The notes: generated by a model from the sequence alone, not told the origin. DNA of 20,532 nt from Funneliformis mosseae (GCA_910592005.1 CAJVPP010001364.1:1-20532); one strand, 5' to 3'. Positions 8,880 to 20,329 are shown, numbered from the stretch's first letter. A program made the numbers and translations.

Positions 8880-9245
8880 GGTACTTACGAGAATCAAAAG
8901 TATTTCTTGGACCGATGGTTTTGGTCGCACATGTTTAATCCACGAGCTATGATGTGCACGGTGTAATATTTCGAATGAATTCCATTGAAATATTGATTAT
9001 ACTTTCGCCCTTCTCCAATGGCGCCTGCATTAGGATAATTGGCATATTTGTTTCTGATTATATGAATACCCATATATGGAAAATCTTGGAATTCCCCCCT
9101 GCAGTGTCGTTTATAACCAAATATCACATAGGACAAACCCTTATTTGTTTATGAACACTTACTTTATTTGATCTCTCGGCAATTTCGGTCCATGCGGTTC
9201 AACCCCAGGAAAAGTCTTGTAGCCGAATTTTTAATTCAAACTAAA
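8880..9245 (-). other. Unresolved GC-richer block with two GTAAGT donors
   Basis: This block is visibly richer in G and C than its surroundings. On the minus strand it carries two textbook donors, CTC|GTAAGTACC (near 8887) and AAA|GTAAGTGTT (near 9164), and acceptor-like CTGCAG and CTAATGCAG between them. Upstream of the second donor one frame reads TFPGVEPHGPKLPRDQIK. Between the donors an 80-codon minus frame (8894-9136) and a 66-codon plus frame (8954-9154) both exist. No joining of exons gives a convincing protein, so it may be a decayed spliced gene or an unusual non-coding transcript. I do not recognise a family. Confidence 0.25.
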
Positions 9246-11840
9246 TTTGGTAATCGACACTTGTAACAAACAAAAATAATTTCCAATATTACGCGATAAC
9301 TCTCGTGATACTATGCCCGACAAATTAAAATGTTTTGAGCCGAGGAAAAAAAAAATCATCATTTATTAAAAGGTCAAGCGCAACCAATTAAAGAGGACTT
9401 TGCGTTCCCTTGGTACAAAAATTTAAAAAAAAAAAAACTTATGCACACGATAAGGACTAATCATAATTCATTTTTTGTTCCTTAATGCGCATTCGTTATA
9501 AAGCAAGAATTGAAATTTCTTCTTCATGATTGAATTTCATTTTAATTGGTAAAGTAATATTTTTTATTTTTATTTTTATTTTTTTTCTAATATAAATGGA
9601 GATGATATTACCACTCTCAAAAACTTCATTTGTATAAAAATGCATGTAATTTACCACAGCATCCAAATAATAAATGCATAACAAAATATCAATAGGGACA
9701 CACCATCATTTCATAGATCACAATCTAATTTGTTTGAACAAATCTGGAAATAAAGTTATATATTAATTAACAAGGGAGACATTTTTGGAATTATTTCATG
9801 CATCTGTTTATAAAAAAAAAAAATAAATGAAAAGTAACCAAACATAATCTAAACAATAAAACAATTCAAATACAAGATTTCTTTTGAGGAAAAGAAGAAT
9901 GGGATGGTTCTTTTTTTATTATTTGGAGCATCATTATGCATATAAGGGACATAATAAATTAATTAAAAATTTACCCCCTTCACGGATCAACCAAGAATAC
10001 CTTTTTGAGAAAAGAATACATTTTATACGCTTCCCGCCGATTTCTTTTGGTAGTTACTTTCAATTTCAAATTCATGACAAAAGGAAAAGAGCAAACGCTC
10101 ATGAAATTCCAAGTTCGGTAAAATGGCAATTCGCAAGAAAAAATACATCATCAAGTCATTAGTACAGATTGTTTAAAAATGAAGTTTACCTTAATCATTT
10201 AGGGTAATGAAATGATGTCGGCTTCTTCCGCTTCATTCCATCCCACTAAAATATATAATGGTAAAACCTCATGAGGGAATAAAATTGCACAAAAACAGAA
10301 GACAATAAAAAATCATATTTATGTCACACAGGGGTGTTGATCTCGGATGTAATCAACATAGAATTTTCGATACGCAAAGAACTTAAAAAAAAAATTTTTT
10401 TTCACGATTATTTTTTTATTTAATGAAAATAAACCGATTAATATCGTTGTACTACTATTATTGTCAAAATGTTATATTACTTGCATTTAGATGATAATAT
10501 ATATAGACAATAGCACAACATAACAACTAATTAATTACAACGTTACATTAACATCCAATTATTTTTTTTTTCATCGTTATAGTCCCCAAATAAGTAATTA
10601 TATGTCGTTAAACATCACCCCTTGTAGTTTGCTTCGTGTTTGCATTTCTTATCCCATCCATCTTTTTTTTTTTTTGATTATTTTTTATTTTTTTTTTAAA
10701 ACAAAAAGTAAATTCGAATTCCAAAATTTGAATTACATAATAAGTAGTAATGCTATTCAATAAATTTTAAAAATAGTAAATTGAATTAAATTGATTATGG
10801 TCTCTATATACGTCGGAGTTATTTTTGAATTTCTTTTCCAACATTTATTTTTATATCCGAAAACGATTAACCATTTCAAGAATATGACATAAGGGCCCGG
10901 AATAAATTATGTTGATCACAATACAATCAAAATATTGTCGTTTGTTACTATTTATTTATTATTATGCAATGGGGAAATAAGATACCAAGAGTACAAAGTA
11001 TGCCAATTTGCAATACATTTTTGTCCTTGATTATGTTAGATGTCAATCCTGAAAGGTCTAACTTATTTTGTCTAGTGCAAAAAAGCACCACTACCATGTG
11101 TTTCAAAAGTACACAAACTTTTCGAAAACGAAGATAATCTTTAAAAATCTTTTTGAAACAAAAAAAAATAAAACTTCCATTAAGGATCTTGTAACCGTCA
11201 CAAAAATCCAATTTATCACGTGATTTACGCGTTATTCTCTAAAATCCTTAGCGTCGTAATTTTTTTTAATCTGCAAGGAATCCATACATGCAAGTCAAAA
11301 AAAAATAACAATTTTAGAAAATCGACAGCAGATTTTATTTGTTTATTATTTTCAAAGTAATTGCATTTTTCCTTTTCGGAAAAACATTAAATTAAAATTA
11401 TTTTCCTTTTAATATTAGTATTTCATAGAGTCGATCATTTTTTTTTTGTTTGTTCATTTGATTGTAAAAAAAATAACTTGTTTCGGTACCTGCATGGAAT
11501 TAAATCGTTTGTATCTTTGAATATCAAAAAAAGAAAATCGCTAACGCTTTTTTGCTTTCTAGAATTCTAGAAATGTATGCATAACGATAATACAAAAAAA
11601 AAAAAAAAACATTTTCACATGATTTCGTGATTTCTGAGGGAATACACATAGTCTAAATATTGAAATAAACGAAACTGGATAAATGATTTTATACATGGGA
11701 CGCGTCTGATGTCAGGAACGTGAATATCGCTGTGCTAGACAATATCCAAATATTAAGGTGGAACGAAAAAACCTTTTTTATCCAGATAAATTTATTTAAA
11801 ATACTCTAAATAGGTTCCTATTTCAAGTAATCGAAAGTGT
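9246..11840. other. Long intergenic stretch, only weak frames
   Basis: No gene can be supported. The longest frames are an 88-codon plus frame from ATG 9899 to 10162, an 87-codon minus frame at 10948-11211 and an overlapping 57-codon plus frame near 10964. They have no domain, no signal peptide and no consistent splice context. A GC-richer patch at 10200-10380 has short frames on both strands. An 18-bp palindrome lies at 11556-11573. CACGTG occurs near 11218. Confidence 0.4.
11556..11573. repeat. Perfect 18-bp palindrome
   Basis: TTTCTAGAATTCTAGAAA is fully self-complementary and contains two abutting TTCTAGAA units around an EcoRI-like GAATTC core. Palindromes of this length can be protein-binding sites or cruciform-prone. 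No neighbouring gene links it to a role. Confidence 0.6.
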
Positions 11841-11853
11841 TTATTATTAAATA

Positions 11854-11901
11854 ATATCGAAATGATTTCAAATGTCGGAAATCATTTTTGAATTTCGATA
11901 T
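11854..11901. repeat. Nested inverted repeat
   Basis: ATATCGAAAT (11854-11863) pairs exactly with ATTTCGATAT (11892-11901). Inside it GATTTC pairs with GAAATC around a loop centred on AATGTCG. A related string, CGATATTTGAAATGATTTT, recurs just downstream at about 12003-12021. It lies close to the edge of the right AT-rich block. Confidence 0.55.
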
Positions 11902-14334
11902 CTTTTGAAAGGTTTCTTTTGGAAGGGTTCTTTTTTTTTTTTTTTAGAAACGTTATTTCTCTCTTCATAGGTCTTGCGGAGGATTCTTTGGGGGGTCTTT
12001 TTCGATATTTGAAATGATTTTCAATTAAACAATTTGGATTCGAATATTTAATTTTATATGATCATTCATATGTCTTATTTTCAACCATCTTAAAGAGTGT
12101 TAGTATTATGATTTCAGAGCGTATATTTAAATTTTCATATTTTTCTCAATGATATTTTAGACTGCTATAATAGTTTAATAGATAATACTTTTATTAACTT
12201 TGATTGTAACATAATTTGTATTAATGTCTAGAAATTCATAAAATAGTTTATCTTTAAATATTTTATATGTATTTAACCTTTAATTGCAAACAAACTTCTG
12301 TTATAAATACCAAGACAATTATTAGTAATTTTATGAAGATTGATAAATGATCCATGTTTAAACAGAAAATATAATTATTCTACTTTTAACAATTTCTATT
12401 TTTATTAAAACTTGCAATTTAAACTATATAACTTTTTAACCTTTTATTTAACTTGAATTTCAAAAAATAATTAAAAATTATAAAATTATAAAGTAATAAT
12501 GATTAAAAAATACATTAAATTTAATGATTTAATTTTCTTTTTATTTTAAATAAAATAACTTTATAATATTTTAATTAAAAAAAAATTGATTTTAAAATAA
12601 CTTTAAAATTTTATTTATATTTGAAAAATAAAAATAATATTTGTATTTTAAAAAAAAAATCAGTATTTAAAAGATTACTAATAAATTTTAAGAATAATAA
12701 GAAATTTGATATATTAAAATAAGTATCTTAGTTTGTATATAATTTATTAAATTATATTAAATTATATTAAATCAGTAATATTTAAATCTGGTATTTTATA
12801 TATTTAGTAATCTTTATTTAATATATATATATTTTTAAGTTAATAAGATAAATACAAAAAGAAAAAAATATATAAACTTATTAAATTTAATTAATCAAAT
12901 AAAAATATAGTCATTAATAACTATCATATAATTATAAAAGTTATAAAAAGTAAAAAAAAAATACATAAAAGTATTTTCTTAACAACTTATAATAGTTTAA
13001 TTTATATATATAAGTAATAAAATAATAATTATAATACAAATATTATAAATTATATAAATAATAATATATTTTGATTTTATTAATTTATAATTAAAAAATA
13101 AAAATAAATAAATTAACTTTTTTATTTTAAATTTAATTAAAAATATAAAATAAAATAATATATATATTTTTTAATAATAAATTTAAAGAAAAAGTTATAA
13201 ATTAAAATTTAGATATATTATAATTTTTTTATATAATTTAAAATATCTAAATTATCAATAAAATTAATTTAATCTATAAAATATTTAATTAACTTATTTA
13301 GATTAAAGTTTTTTATTACTTTAAAATCATTAAAGATAAAAAAAATAAAAATAATATAAATTAAAATATAAAAATTAATATTTTTATTTAGAAATATTGA
13401 TTCAATAAAAAATAAAATAAATAACTTTATATATAATAATATTTATTATATTAATTAATTATTTAACCATTTATAAAAACTTTTAAATTGTAAAATTTAT
13501 ATTATTAATAAAATTTCTTTTAATATTAAAATCATTATCAGTTTAATTTTAATAATATTATTTATATTATTATATTAAATATATTTATAGTTTTCTAAAA
13601 AACTATAATTATTTTCAATTTTATTTATAAGGTAATAATAATACAAATAATTATTTATTATTTAAATAAAAGATATTATAATAATAAGTAAATTACAAAT
13701 TAAATAATTATTTAAATTATAATATTAATTTTATTTAAGTATAAAATATATTTTAAATTTAATAATACTTTAAATGTTAATTTAAATTTAAATGTAAAAA
13801 ATTTATAAATATTTTAAATTTTGAATAAATATTAAAGGTTTTGATAAATAATCTTAATAAAATAAAAGCAATATATATTTAAGATATTTTAGTTATTTAT
13901 TTAATATTTAATATTATAGTTTAATAAAGATTTTAATAAAAAAATTATTACTGTAAATCTAATTAATTATTTTTATTTTTTGATTTAGTTTATTATAATT
14001 ATAAATTTAAAAAGACTTTTATAATAAAATATTTAATAGCTTAATAAAAAATAATTTAATTTCAATAAAAGTAATTTTTATATTAATATTAATAAAAAAT
14101 AATTTAATCTAAAATATATTTTTTCTAAAATAAAATCTAAAACTATATTATTTAGTATATTAATAAAATATTTAATTTAGTAATTTAACTTAGTAAATAT
14201 TATAAATATATTTTAAATTAATTATAATTTACTTATTAATCTTTTTTTAATTGAAATACTTTATAAAAATTTAATGATTTATTATTTAAGAATATATTAA
14301 AAAAAAATACTTTTAAAATTAATTTTTTAAAAAT

Positions 14335-14622
14335 ATATATATAGTTAACTCTTTATAAATACATCTTTTATAAATGTATCTTTTTATCTGATTTCAATTT
14401 AGATCTTAATGTAAATTATATATTTTTTATATATATGTTCTTTATAAATACATTCTTTATAAAAAATATTTTATATGGTTTACTTATAAATCTTTTATAT
14501 TACCTTAATTTTAGATTAATATTATATAGATTTATATATATTTTATAAATATACATTCTTTTTAATATATCTTTATATCTAGTTTAAAGAGAAATACATT
14601 TATAGAGAGTTGAATATATATT
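14335..14622. repeat. Decayed inverted-repeat element
   Basis: The left end GTTAACTCTTTATAAATACA faces the inverse of the right end, TTCAACTCTCTATAAATGTA. Both are followed by TCTTTTA-like sequence. Internal copies of CTTTATAAATACATTCTTTA occur near 14440 and 14542. Short AT-rich direct repeats with AAAAAAAATACTTTAAAA flank both sides (about 14300 and 14661). This fits an old MITE, although low complexity inflates the similarity. Confidence 0.4.
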
Positions 14623-15241
14623 TTTAATATAAAAATTATTTTAAAATTATTTTATTTTTTAAAAAAAAATACTTTAAAAAAATTTCTTTAAAAAAAATAT
14701 ATATATATAAAATTTGTTTTAATATTTTAGATATTTTTTAATATTAATCTAATAACTGTAATACATTATATAAAATATATTTTAATAAATTAAATAAAGT
14801 GAATATTAATATTATTAAAAATTTTAAAGATCAATAATATTTATTTAACATCATTAGTTTAATATAAATATAATATTACATTTTTTTTTAAGATTATCTT
14901 TAGATAAAAATAGTTAATATAAAACTAATTTATATTAGATATACTATAAAATTTAAAAATTATAATACTATTAAAAGTATTTAAAAAAAGAACAATATGA
15001 AAAAATTAGTTTCTTATATTTTTAAATTAGTAAATAGTAATCTTTGTAAATATATTTAAACAAAAAAAAATTATTTATAAAATTTATTAAGAGGAAAAGA
15101 GTATTAAAGAATTTTAATAAAAAATTAAAAAAAAAAGAAAACTAACAAAATAATTAAAACAAATATTACTTTTTTTCTTAATTTTATTAATTTTTAATTA
15201 TCTTTTATATTTAATTAAAATTATTTTTTAGTTTTTTTAAC

Positions 15242-15451
15242 TTAATTTAAGCAATTAATTAAGTTTGCTATTTTTTTTAACTATTTAACTTCAGTTACAA
15301 GTCTTTGAATTTTATTTAATAATTCTTATTTCTACTTATTATACTAATCCTTTAAAAATTTTAAAGCTTTTAAATAAGAACTAATTTCTTCTTTAATACT
15401 AAATAATTACTGTTTTAAATCTTTATTTTACTCTTTTAAATTTACTAACAT
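15242..15451 (-). pseudogene. Coiled-coil coding relic with TAA/TAG at Gln positions
   Basis: From an ATG at 15449-15451 the frame runs 70 codons: MLVNLKE-stop-NKDLKQ-stop-LFSIKEEISSYLKALKFLKD, then stop-YNK-stop-K-stop-ELLNKIQRLVTEVK-stop-LKKIANLINCLN-stop. All seven stops are TAA or TAG and none is TGA. Each sits where Gln would suit a Leu/Lys/Glu-rich helix with heptad-like spacing of Leu and Ile. Genuine CAG and CAA codons also remain. It reads like a decayed coiled-coil region, and may belong to the same locus as the relics at 15592-15702 and 16342-16560. No family is recognised. Confidence 0.5.
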
Positions 15452-15591
15452 AATACTATATCATTATTTCTATTATGATTTAATTGATTCATTTTTTTTA
15501 AAATTACAAATCAGTCTATTCTATTTTTATAATTATACTACAATCATTATAATATAATAAAGTATTATCATTAAGAGTTTTTTTATACTTA

Positions 15592-15702
15592 ATAAACATA
15601 AATAATATTATTATAATCATTATTACTTATATTATAAGATACTATTTTGTAAGTAGCAGTTAAACTTCTTTCTTTTAAAAAAACAAAAATTACAATGCTA
15701 TT
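15592..15702 (-). pseudogene. Coding relic, 37 stop-free codons
   Basis: The minus-strand frame reads NSIVIFVFLKERSLTATYKI and VSYNISNNDYNNIIYVY before a TAA. It continues V-stop-KNS-stop with TAA at the interruptions. The residue mix is more varied than the surrounding AT noise. It lies between two other minus-strand relics but in a different frame, so frameshifts or lost introns would be needed to join them. Confidence 0.35.
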
Positions 15703-16341
15703 TATCTTCTCTTTTCAGTTTATTAACTTAATATTTTAATTTTATACTATTTATTCTTTTGCAAAATATAGATTTCAAATTTTTCTTAAGTTATCACTTT
15801 TACTTAACTAATTTTATTCTTTACTTTATTAGTAGAAATTTAAATTTATCTTCTTTCTTTTGTAAAATTAGTAATTTTTAAAGCTAATTGTCTGCTAAAT
15901 ATTTCTATTATAATACAATATTTTTTAGAACTTCTATTTTTCTTAAAGCTTTTTTAAGTTATTATTTTTTTTTTTACTTTATTTTATTTTTTACTATTTA
16001 GCTACTTAAAAATTTCTAAATAATATATAAATGATTACTTTTTTTAGTAATAAAAATTAGATTAATACAGTTAGCATATTATATATTATTTTAAATTTTT
16101 ATATATGTAATTAAAAAATAATAAATGCAATATTTTATAATAATGCTTATTATTATTTTACTTTTATATATAATAATGTATAAGATTTTATAAGATGTAC
16201 ATAAAACTTTTATAAATAATATGCTCTATATATATAAGAATAATTTAATTTTTAACATTGCCTCTTTAATTTTAATGGTTCTTTTAATTTCTCTTTTTTT
16301 CTTCTAATATCTTAATTTTCTTTTCATATTTTCTTTTTTAT

Positions 16342-16560
16342 TCAATAAGTTTATAGTTTTTTACTTTATTATGAAATATACTTAGAATAAAATCTATCTA
16401 ATTCATTTGAATTATTTATAAATTCTTCTAATATTTATTTATTAGTGATATTATCAAATCAAATTCTTTTATAATTTTTAGCTAATTTTTTAGTTTCATT
16501 AAAATCTGCTAACATTCTTAATTTACTTTTATCTAATCATTTCTTATATAATTTTTTCAT
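16342..16560 (-). pseudogene. Coding relic with TGA at Trp and TAA at Gln positions
   Basis: From an ATG at 16558-16560 one frame runs 73 codons: MKKLYKK-TGA-LDKSKLRMLADFNETKKLAK, NYKRI-TGA-FDNITNK-TAA-ILEEFINNSNELDRFYSKYI, S-TAA-TAA-SKKL. The two TGAs stand where Trp fits well (KK-W-LDKS, RI-W-FDNI) and the TAAs where Gln fits. This is a typical soluble helical protein sequence rather than AT noise. TGG-to-TGA needs a C-to-T change on the opposite strand from CAA-to-TAA, so both strands were affected. Upstream (about 16560-16735) another frame has a Lys/Glu/Asn-rich coiled-coil-like stretch. No family is recognised. Confidence 0.5.
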
Positions 16561-17460
16561 TAATAGCTAGCAAGGGTATAAAGATTACTTTTACTTTTTT
16601 CATTATTAGATTAACCAATTAGGTATCAGATTTTTAGTTTAAGATTTTCTTTTTTATCTGCTAATTGTTTCTTTAAATTTTCATTTTTTTCATTACTTTT
16701 TTTAAAGTCATTATAATTTGCTTATTTAGTTTTTTTTTATTTATTCTTTTTATGAAGGCATATTAAATATTTAAATTATTTTGATACTTTTTTACTTTAA
16801 AAGTAAAAAAACTAATAATATTTATCAAAAAGATTAAATTTATTAAAATTTAATAATAACAAAAGTCAAATTAATAAGTAACAAAATCATAAAAGTGATT
16901 TTATTCTAAATATTTTATTTGTTATTAGTATTAGAATAATTTTAAATAAGTAATATTTTTGTATTTATCTTTCACAATAGATAAATATTATAATAAAAAT
17001 ATTTTTTATTTTTTATAATCTAAAGGAATAAATATTAAAAACTAAAATAAATAAACTTTAATTTCTTTAAAATATCTATTTTTTTAGTTTTAATAATTGA
17101 ATTTAACAAAAGTTATTAGTAATTTTCTAAGTTTTGATTATATTAAGATTAGATGTTTCAAAAAAAGTTGATATTTCTATATATTTAGTAATTTCTTAAA
17201 ACAAATTTCTAAAATAGTTTTAATATTTAAATATTAAAAACCTTTTTCATATTTTAATACTATACTTTATTTAATCCTACTGAACTAGACTTTTATCACC
17301 TCAACTATATAATTTAGACAATCTACTCTTATTCTTTTATAGAGTTTTTTAATCATATCAAAATTATTATCATATTTAAATTTAATATATCTAAGGTTGC
17401 TAAATAAAACTAAAAGGTTTTACAAGTCATCTAAATGGAAAAAGGTAAAATATAGCAAAA

Positions 17461-17574
17461 TTATATTAAAACCTTATTAAAAATCTATGAAATTCTGAAA
17501 AAGTAAAATTATATCAAAGCTTATAAAAATGCGAAACTATATCAAAATCTTAGTAAAAATTTAACGAAACTATA
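17461..17574. repeat. Degenerate tandem repeat, about 35-bp unit
   Basis: Three diverged copies of a unit resembling TATATCAAAANCTTA-NTAAAAAT-NTANCGAAAC follow one another. The last two contain the first CpGs seen in more than 5 kb (TGCGAAAC and AACGAAAC); the first has ATGAAA at the matching position, as expected if a CpG there had been lost. No coding role is apparent. Confidence 0.4.
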
Positions 17575-18298
17575 GTTTAAATATTTTGCTAAATATAAAA
17601 TGAGTTTAAATAAACAATTTTAAATATATCTAAAAATTATAAATTTTAATTCAATATTTTATAAATAATTACAAATTACTAAAAATTAAATATTTGTGTT
17701 ATTTTATTTTATTTACCATATATTATCACAAGTAAACTTTAAATTTTTTTCACTTTTTATTCAATTTTTTAATTCTATTAAAAATTATACTAAATATATC
17801 ATTAGGTTCTTTTTCTATAATTTCATCTTCATCAAGAACATAATTCATTTATTTTCTTATTACATTATATTGAATACCAAATAAATAGATTTTATATGAA
17901 ATAAGATAAATAATAAATTTTATTTATTTATTAATTAAATGTAATATATAAATATTTTAAACTCAATCATAACTATATTATATAGTAATATTAATATTAC
18001 AATATTGTATTTTACCTTTTAAATAATATTGATCAACTAATTTTCTTTATACTTCTATTAATTTGATATTTTTATTATAATAATTTCTTTTTACTTTAAT
18101 TTTGAATAGATGTTCTTTAAATTTTAACAAATCTTTAGATTCTTTTTTCTTGACAAGTATATATATAAACTATCTCTAAAATATTAACAAATATTACATA
18201 AATTAGTTTTAAAATTTATAATTTAAATCTTTAATATCATTTGATATTATAATTTTTTTTGAATATATCATACTTTAAGAATTTTAATTTATTATTTA

Positions 18299-18463
18299 TT
18301 TTAAATTAGTTAAAAAATCTTTATGCAATAATTTATACCTTTTTTCAATTAGTAAGAGTATAATTGATTGAGTTATTTTATTGATACTTTTTCTTAAACT
18401 TGATAATTTATAAACTTTTGCATATTTTTTAGAAAATTTTTTACTACTTCTATAATATTTTTG
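18299..18463 (-). pseudogene. Coding relic, 55 stop-free codons
   Basis: The minus-strand frame begins after a TAA and reads KYYRSSKKFSKKYAKVYKLS, SLRKSINKITQSIILLLIEK, RYKLLHKDFLTNLK before another TAA. Upstream in the same frame (to about 18690) it continues readably if TAA/TAG is read as Gln, with no TGA. Basic, Lys/Tyr/Leu-rich sequence of this kind can arise by chance in AT-rich DNA, so confidence is limited. No family is recognised. Confidence 0.3.
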
Positions 18464-19201
18464 TTAATCATTATTTTAGACTTTTATTAAGATATCATTT
18501 TAATATTATTATTGCTTTAATCTATATTATTAAAAATGTGTCTTGTTTAGATTTGAAAAGAACTTGAAAAGATCTTCTTAATTTTACAAATTCTTTCTTA
18601 AGAATTTTTAGAGAGCAATCATATTTACAATCTTTTAAAAATCAATTGCTTTTTGATATTTATTAGAACTATTATACTTATTATTATCTTTTATATTTAT
18701 CTATATTCATTTTATAGGTTTTTAAAAGTTAAAATGAAAAAATAAGAAATAAAAAATTAATTAAAAAACAAAATATTAAAAAAACATATTTATTTTCATT
18801 AAGAATAATTTAATTAAATAGTTTTATCCTTAAATAATTATATATTTTTTTATATTTTAATTAAATAAAAATAACTTATCCTTTCTGATGTATATATGTT
18901 TATTATAAAATTCATATTATTTGCAAATAAATTAATACATTATTTATATAAAAATAATACTAGGATTTTGCAGAATAATATTTTTAAGAAATAAGTTTTA
19001 TATTATTTTTTATATGCATTGGTATCAGTTTTATTTTTAGTTATCTTAATATCTAAGTTAAAAGGCTGCAGCAGTTAACTCTACATATTGAAATTTCTGA
19101 TATTAGGATTTTCTTTAAGTTCTACAGGTATTTGTTATACTTGAATCAATTTGGCAATTTATCACATCTTAGAATTTAAGATATATTAGTTAAACTTATA
19201 A

Positions 19202-19399
19202 TAGCGAACTCAATAGTAAGTTAGTGTAATGTATTACAATAAATCTTAGATGAAAAACAATATTGAAAAAAAGAGTAAATTTGTATAAATTTAAATTGAT
19301 TCCTTTATTTATATTACTGAAACTCGTAAGCAACTTACAAATAAGTTAATTTACAACTTAAGCAAAAAGCTATTCTATTTATACAAAATGAATTTGCTA
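19202..19399 (+). pseudogene. Coding relic with TAA/TAG at Gln positions
   Basis: The frame reads RT-Q-stop-stop-VSVMYYNKS-stop-MKNNIEKKSKFV-stop-I-stop-IDSFIYITETRKQLTNKLIY, then NLSKKLFYLYKMNLL up to a TGA at 19400. The last 35 codons (19295-19399) are stop-free, and intact CGA, CGT, CAA and ACA codons survive. Here the visible lesions are almost all TAA/TAG at plausible Gln or acidic positions. It overlaps, in another frame, the start of the next relic. No family is recognised. Confidence 0.4.
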
Positions 19400-19656
19400 T
19401 GATTAACTACTTGCTATACTATAAATTAACTAAATATAGATATATGTTCTAATAAAAATATACTTAAATGTAATAAATAATAAAATAATATAAATTATAA
19501 AAATAATAAAAAGAAGTAAAATAAATTACAGACGTTAAGAAAATTACAAGTAAAATAGAATAAACAGAATAAACAGGCTGTACAGCAAATACAAAAGAAA
19601 TAGAAGAAATAGGCGAAATAGAAATTATTGTTAATCACTATTTGGCATAGCAGTAA
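19345..19656 (+). pseudogene. Coding relic, Gln/Glu-rich tail
   Basis: One frame reads VNLQLKQKAILFIQNEFAMI and NYLLYYKLTKYRYMF (35 codons, stop-free), then several TAAs. It continues KEVK-stop-ITDVKKITSKIE-stop-TE-stop-TGCTANTKEIEEIGEIEII and VNHYLA. The run 19573-19647 is stop-free, and there is no TGA anywhere in the frame. All interruptions are TAA or TAG. The regular Glu/Ile/Lys composition suggests a helical tail. It shares its first part with the preceding relic in a different frame, so only one of the two frames can be original there. Confidence 0.4.
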
Positions 19657-19697
19657 CATTATATAATGTGAGATTATCATTAATTAGTAAATCTCAC
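19656..19697. repeat. Overlapping palindrome and hairpin
   Basis: ACATTATATAATGT (19656-19669) is a perfect 14-bp palindrome. Its last two bases also belong to a second hairpin, GTGAGATT (19668-19675) pairing with AATCTCAC (19690-19697) around a 14-nt loop. CACGTG follows at once. The two structures are mutually exclusive. Either could be a terminal-repeat remnant. Confidence 0.5.
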
Positions 19698-20329
19698 GTG
19701 ATATTTGAGGTTGTAATTTCTTCTATTGATAGTATACATACATATTTTTCAATACAATTCTCTTAAAAATAAAATAATAAATCTGATTGATATTAATAAA
19801 GATGATCTTATAACTGAGATATAGTTCATAAAATTATAATTCAAATTGCTAGATTTTAGGATATTTATTATATATATCAAATTTAATAAATTTTCTCTTT
19901 AAATATATAATTGGATACTCTTAATATATCTCATAATCATGGAATTTTTCTATAAGTAAAGAACTCTATATATTAAAAGGTTTTATATAGATGAGAAGTA
20001 TTAATCAGCATTAGCATTTTATCAATTAATAATAAAAAATAAACAAATTTGTATTTATTTTAATTTTTTGATATTTTTGTAAATTAACAAATTTGTAATA
20101 CATAATTTAAAAACTAGTCTTATAATAGTTTTTTTTATTTACATTATTTTTTAATTTTGAATAATATATTAAAGTATCACAATATATTTTATTTATATTA
20201 ATATTTATATGTACTAGTAAAAAAAGAATAATTTAGAATAAGATTGGTAAAAGATTAAGTATCTTAATTTTGCTAATTTTTATTTATTATAAGAATAGTG
20301 TTACAGTCAGTTCTTTAAGATGCTTATGA
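19698..20329. other. AT-rich stretch, no gene seen
   Basis: No coding frame, RNA gene or clear repeat is visible between the hairpin and the final relic, only AT-rich sequence with no CpG. Confidence 0.4.

Noticed and set aside
9188..9215. tRNA T-arm-like GGTTCAACCCC
   Set aside because: No acceptor, D or anticodon stems can be folded around it.
9899..10162. 88-codon plus-strand frame
   Set aside because: There is no domain, splice context or homology I can recognise. It may be real, but nothing supports it beyond length.
10948..11211. 87-codon minus-strand frame and an overlapping 57-codon plus frame
   Set aside because: Both are open in the same DNA and neither has features that separate it from chance.
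11556..11573. Heat-shock element (abutting TTCTAGAA units)
   Set aside because: The spacing between the two units is wrong for the alternating 5-bp nGAAn pattern, and no heat-shock gene is nearby.
17696..17884. 62-codon plus-strand frame rich in Phe/Ile/Tyr
   Set aside because: The composition is what poly-T and AT tracts encode by chance.
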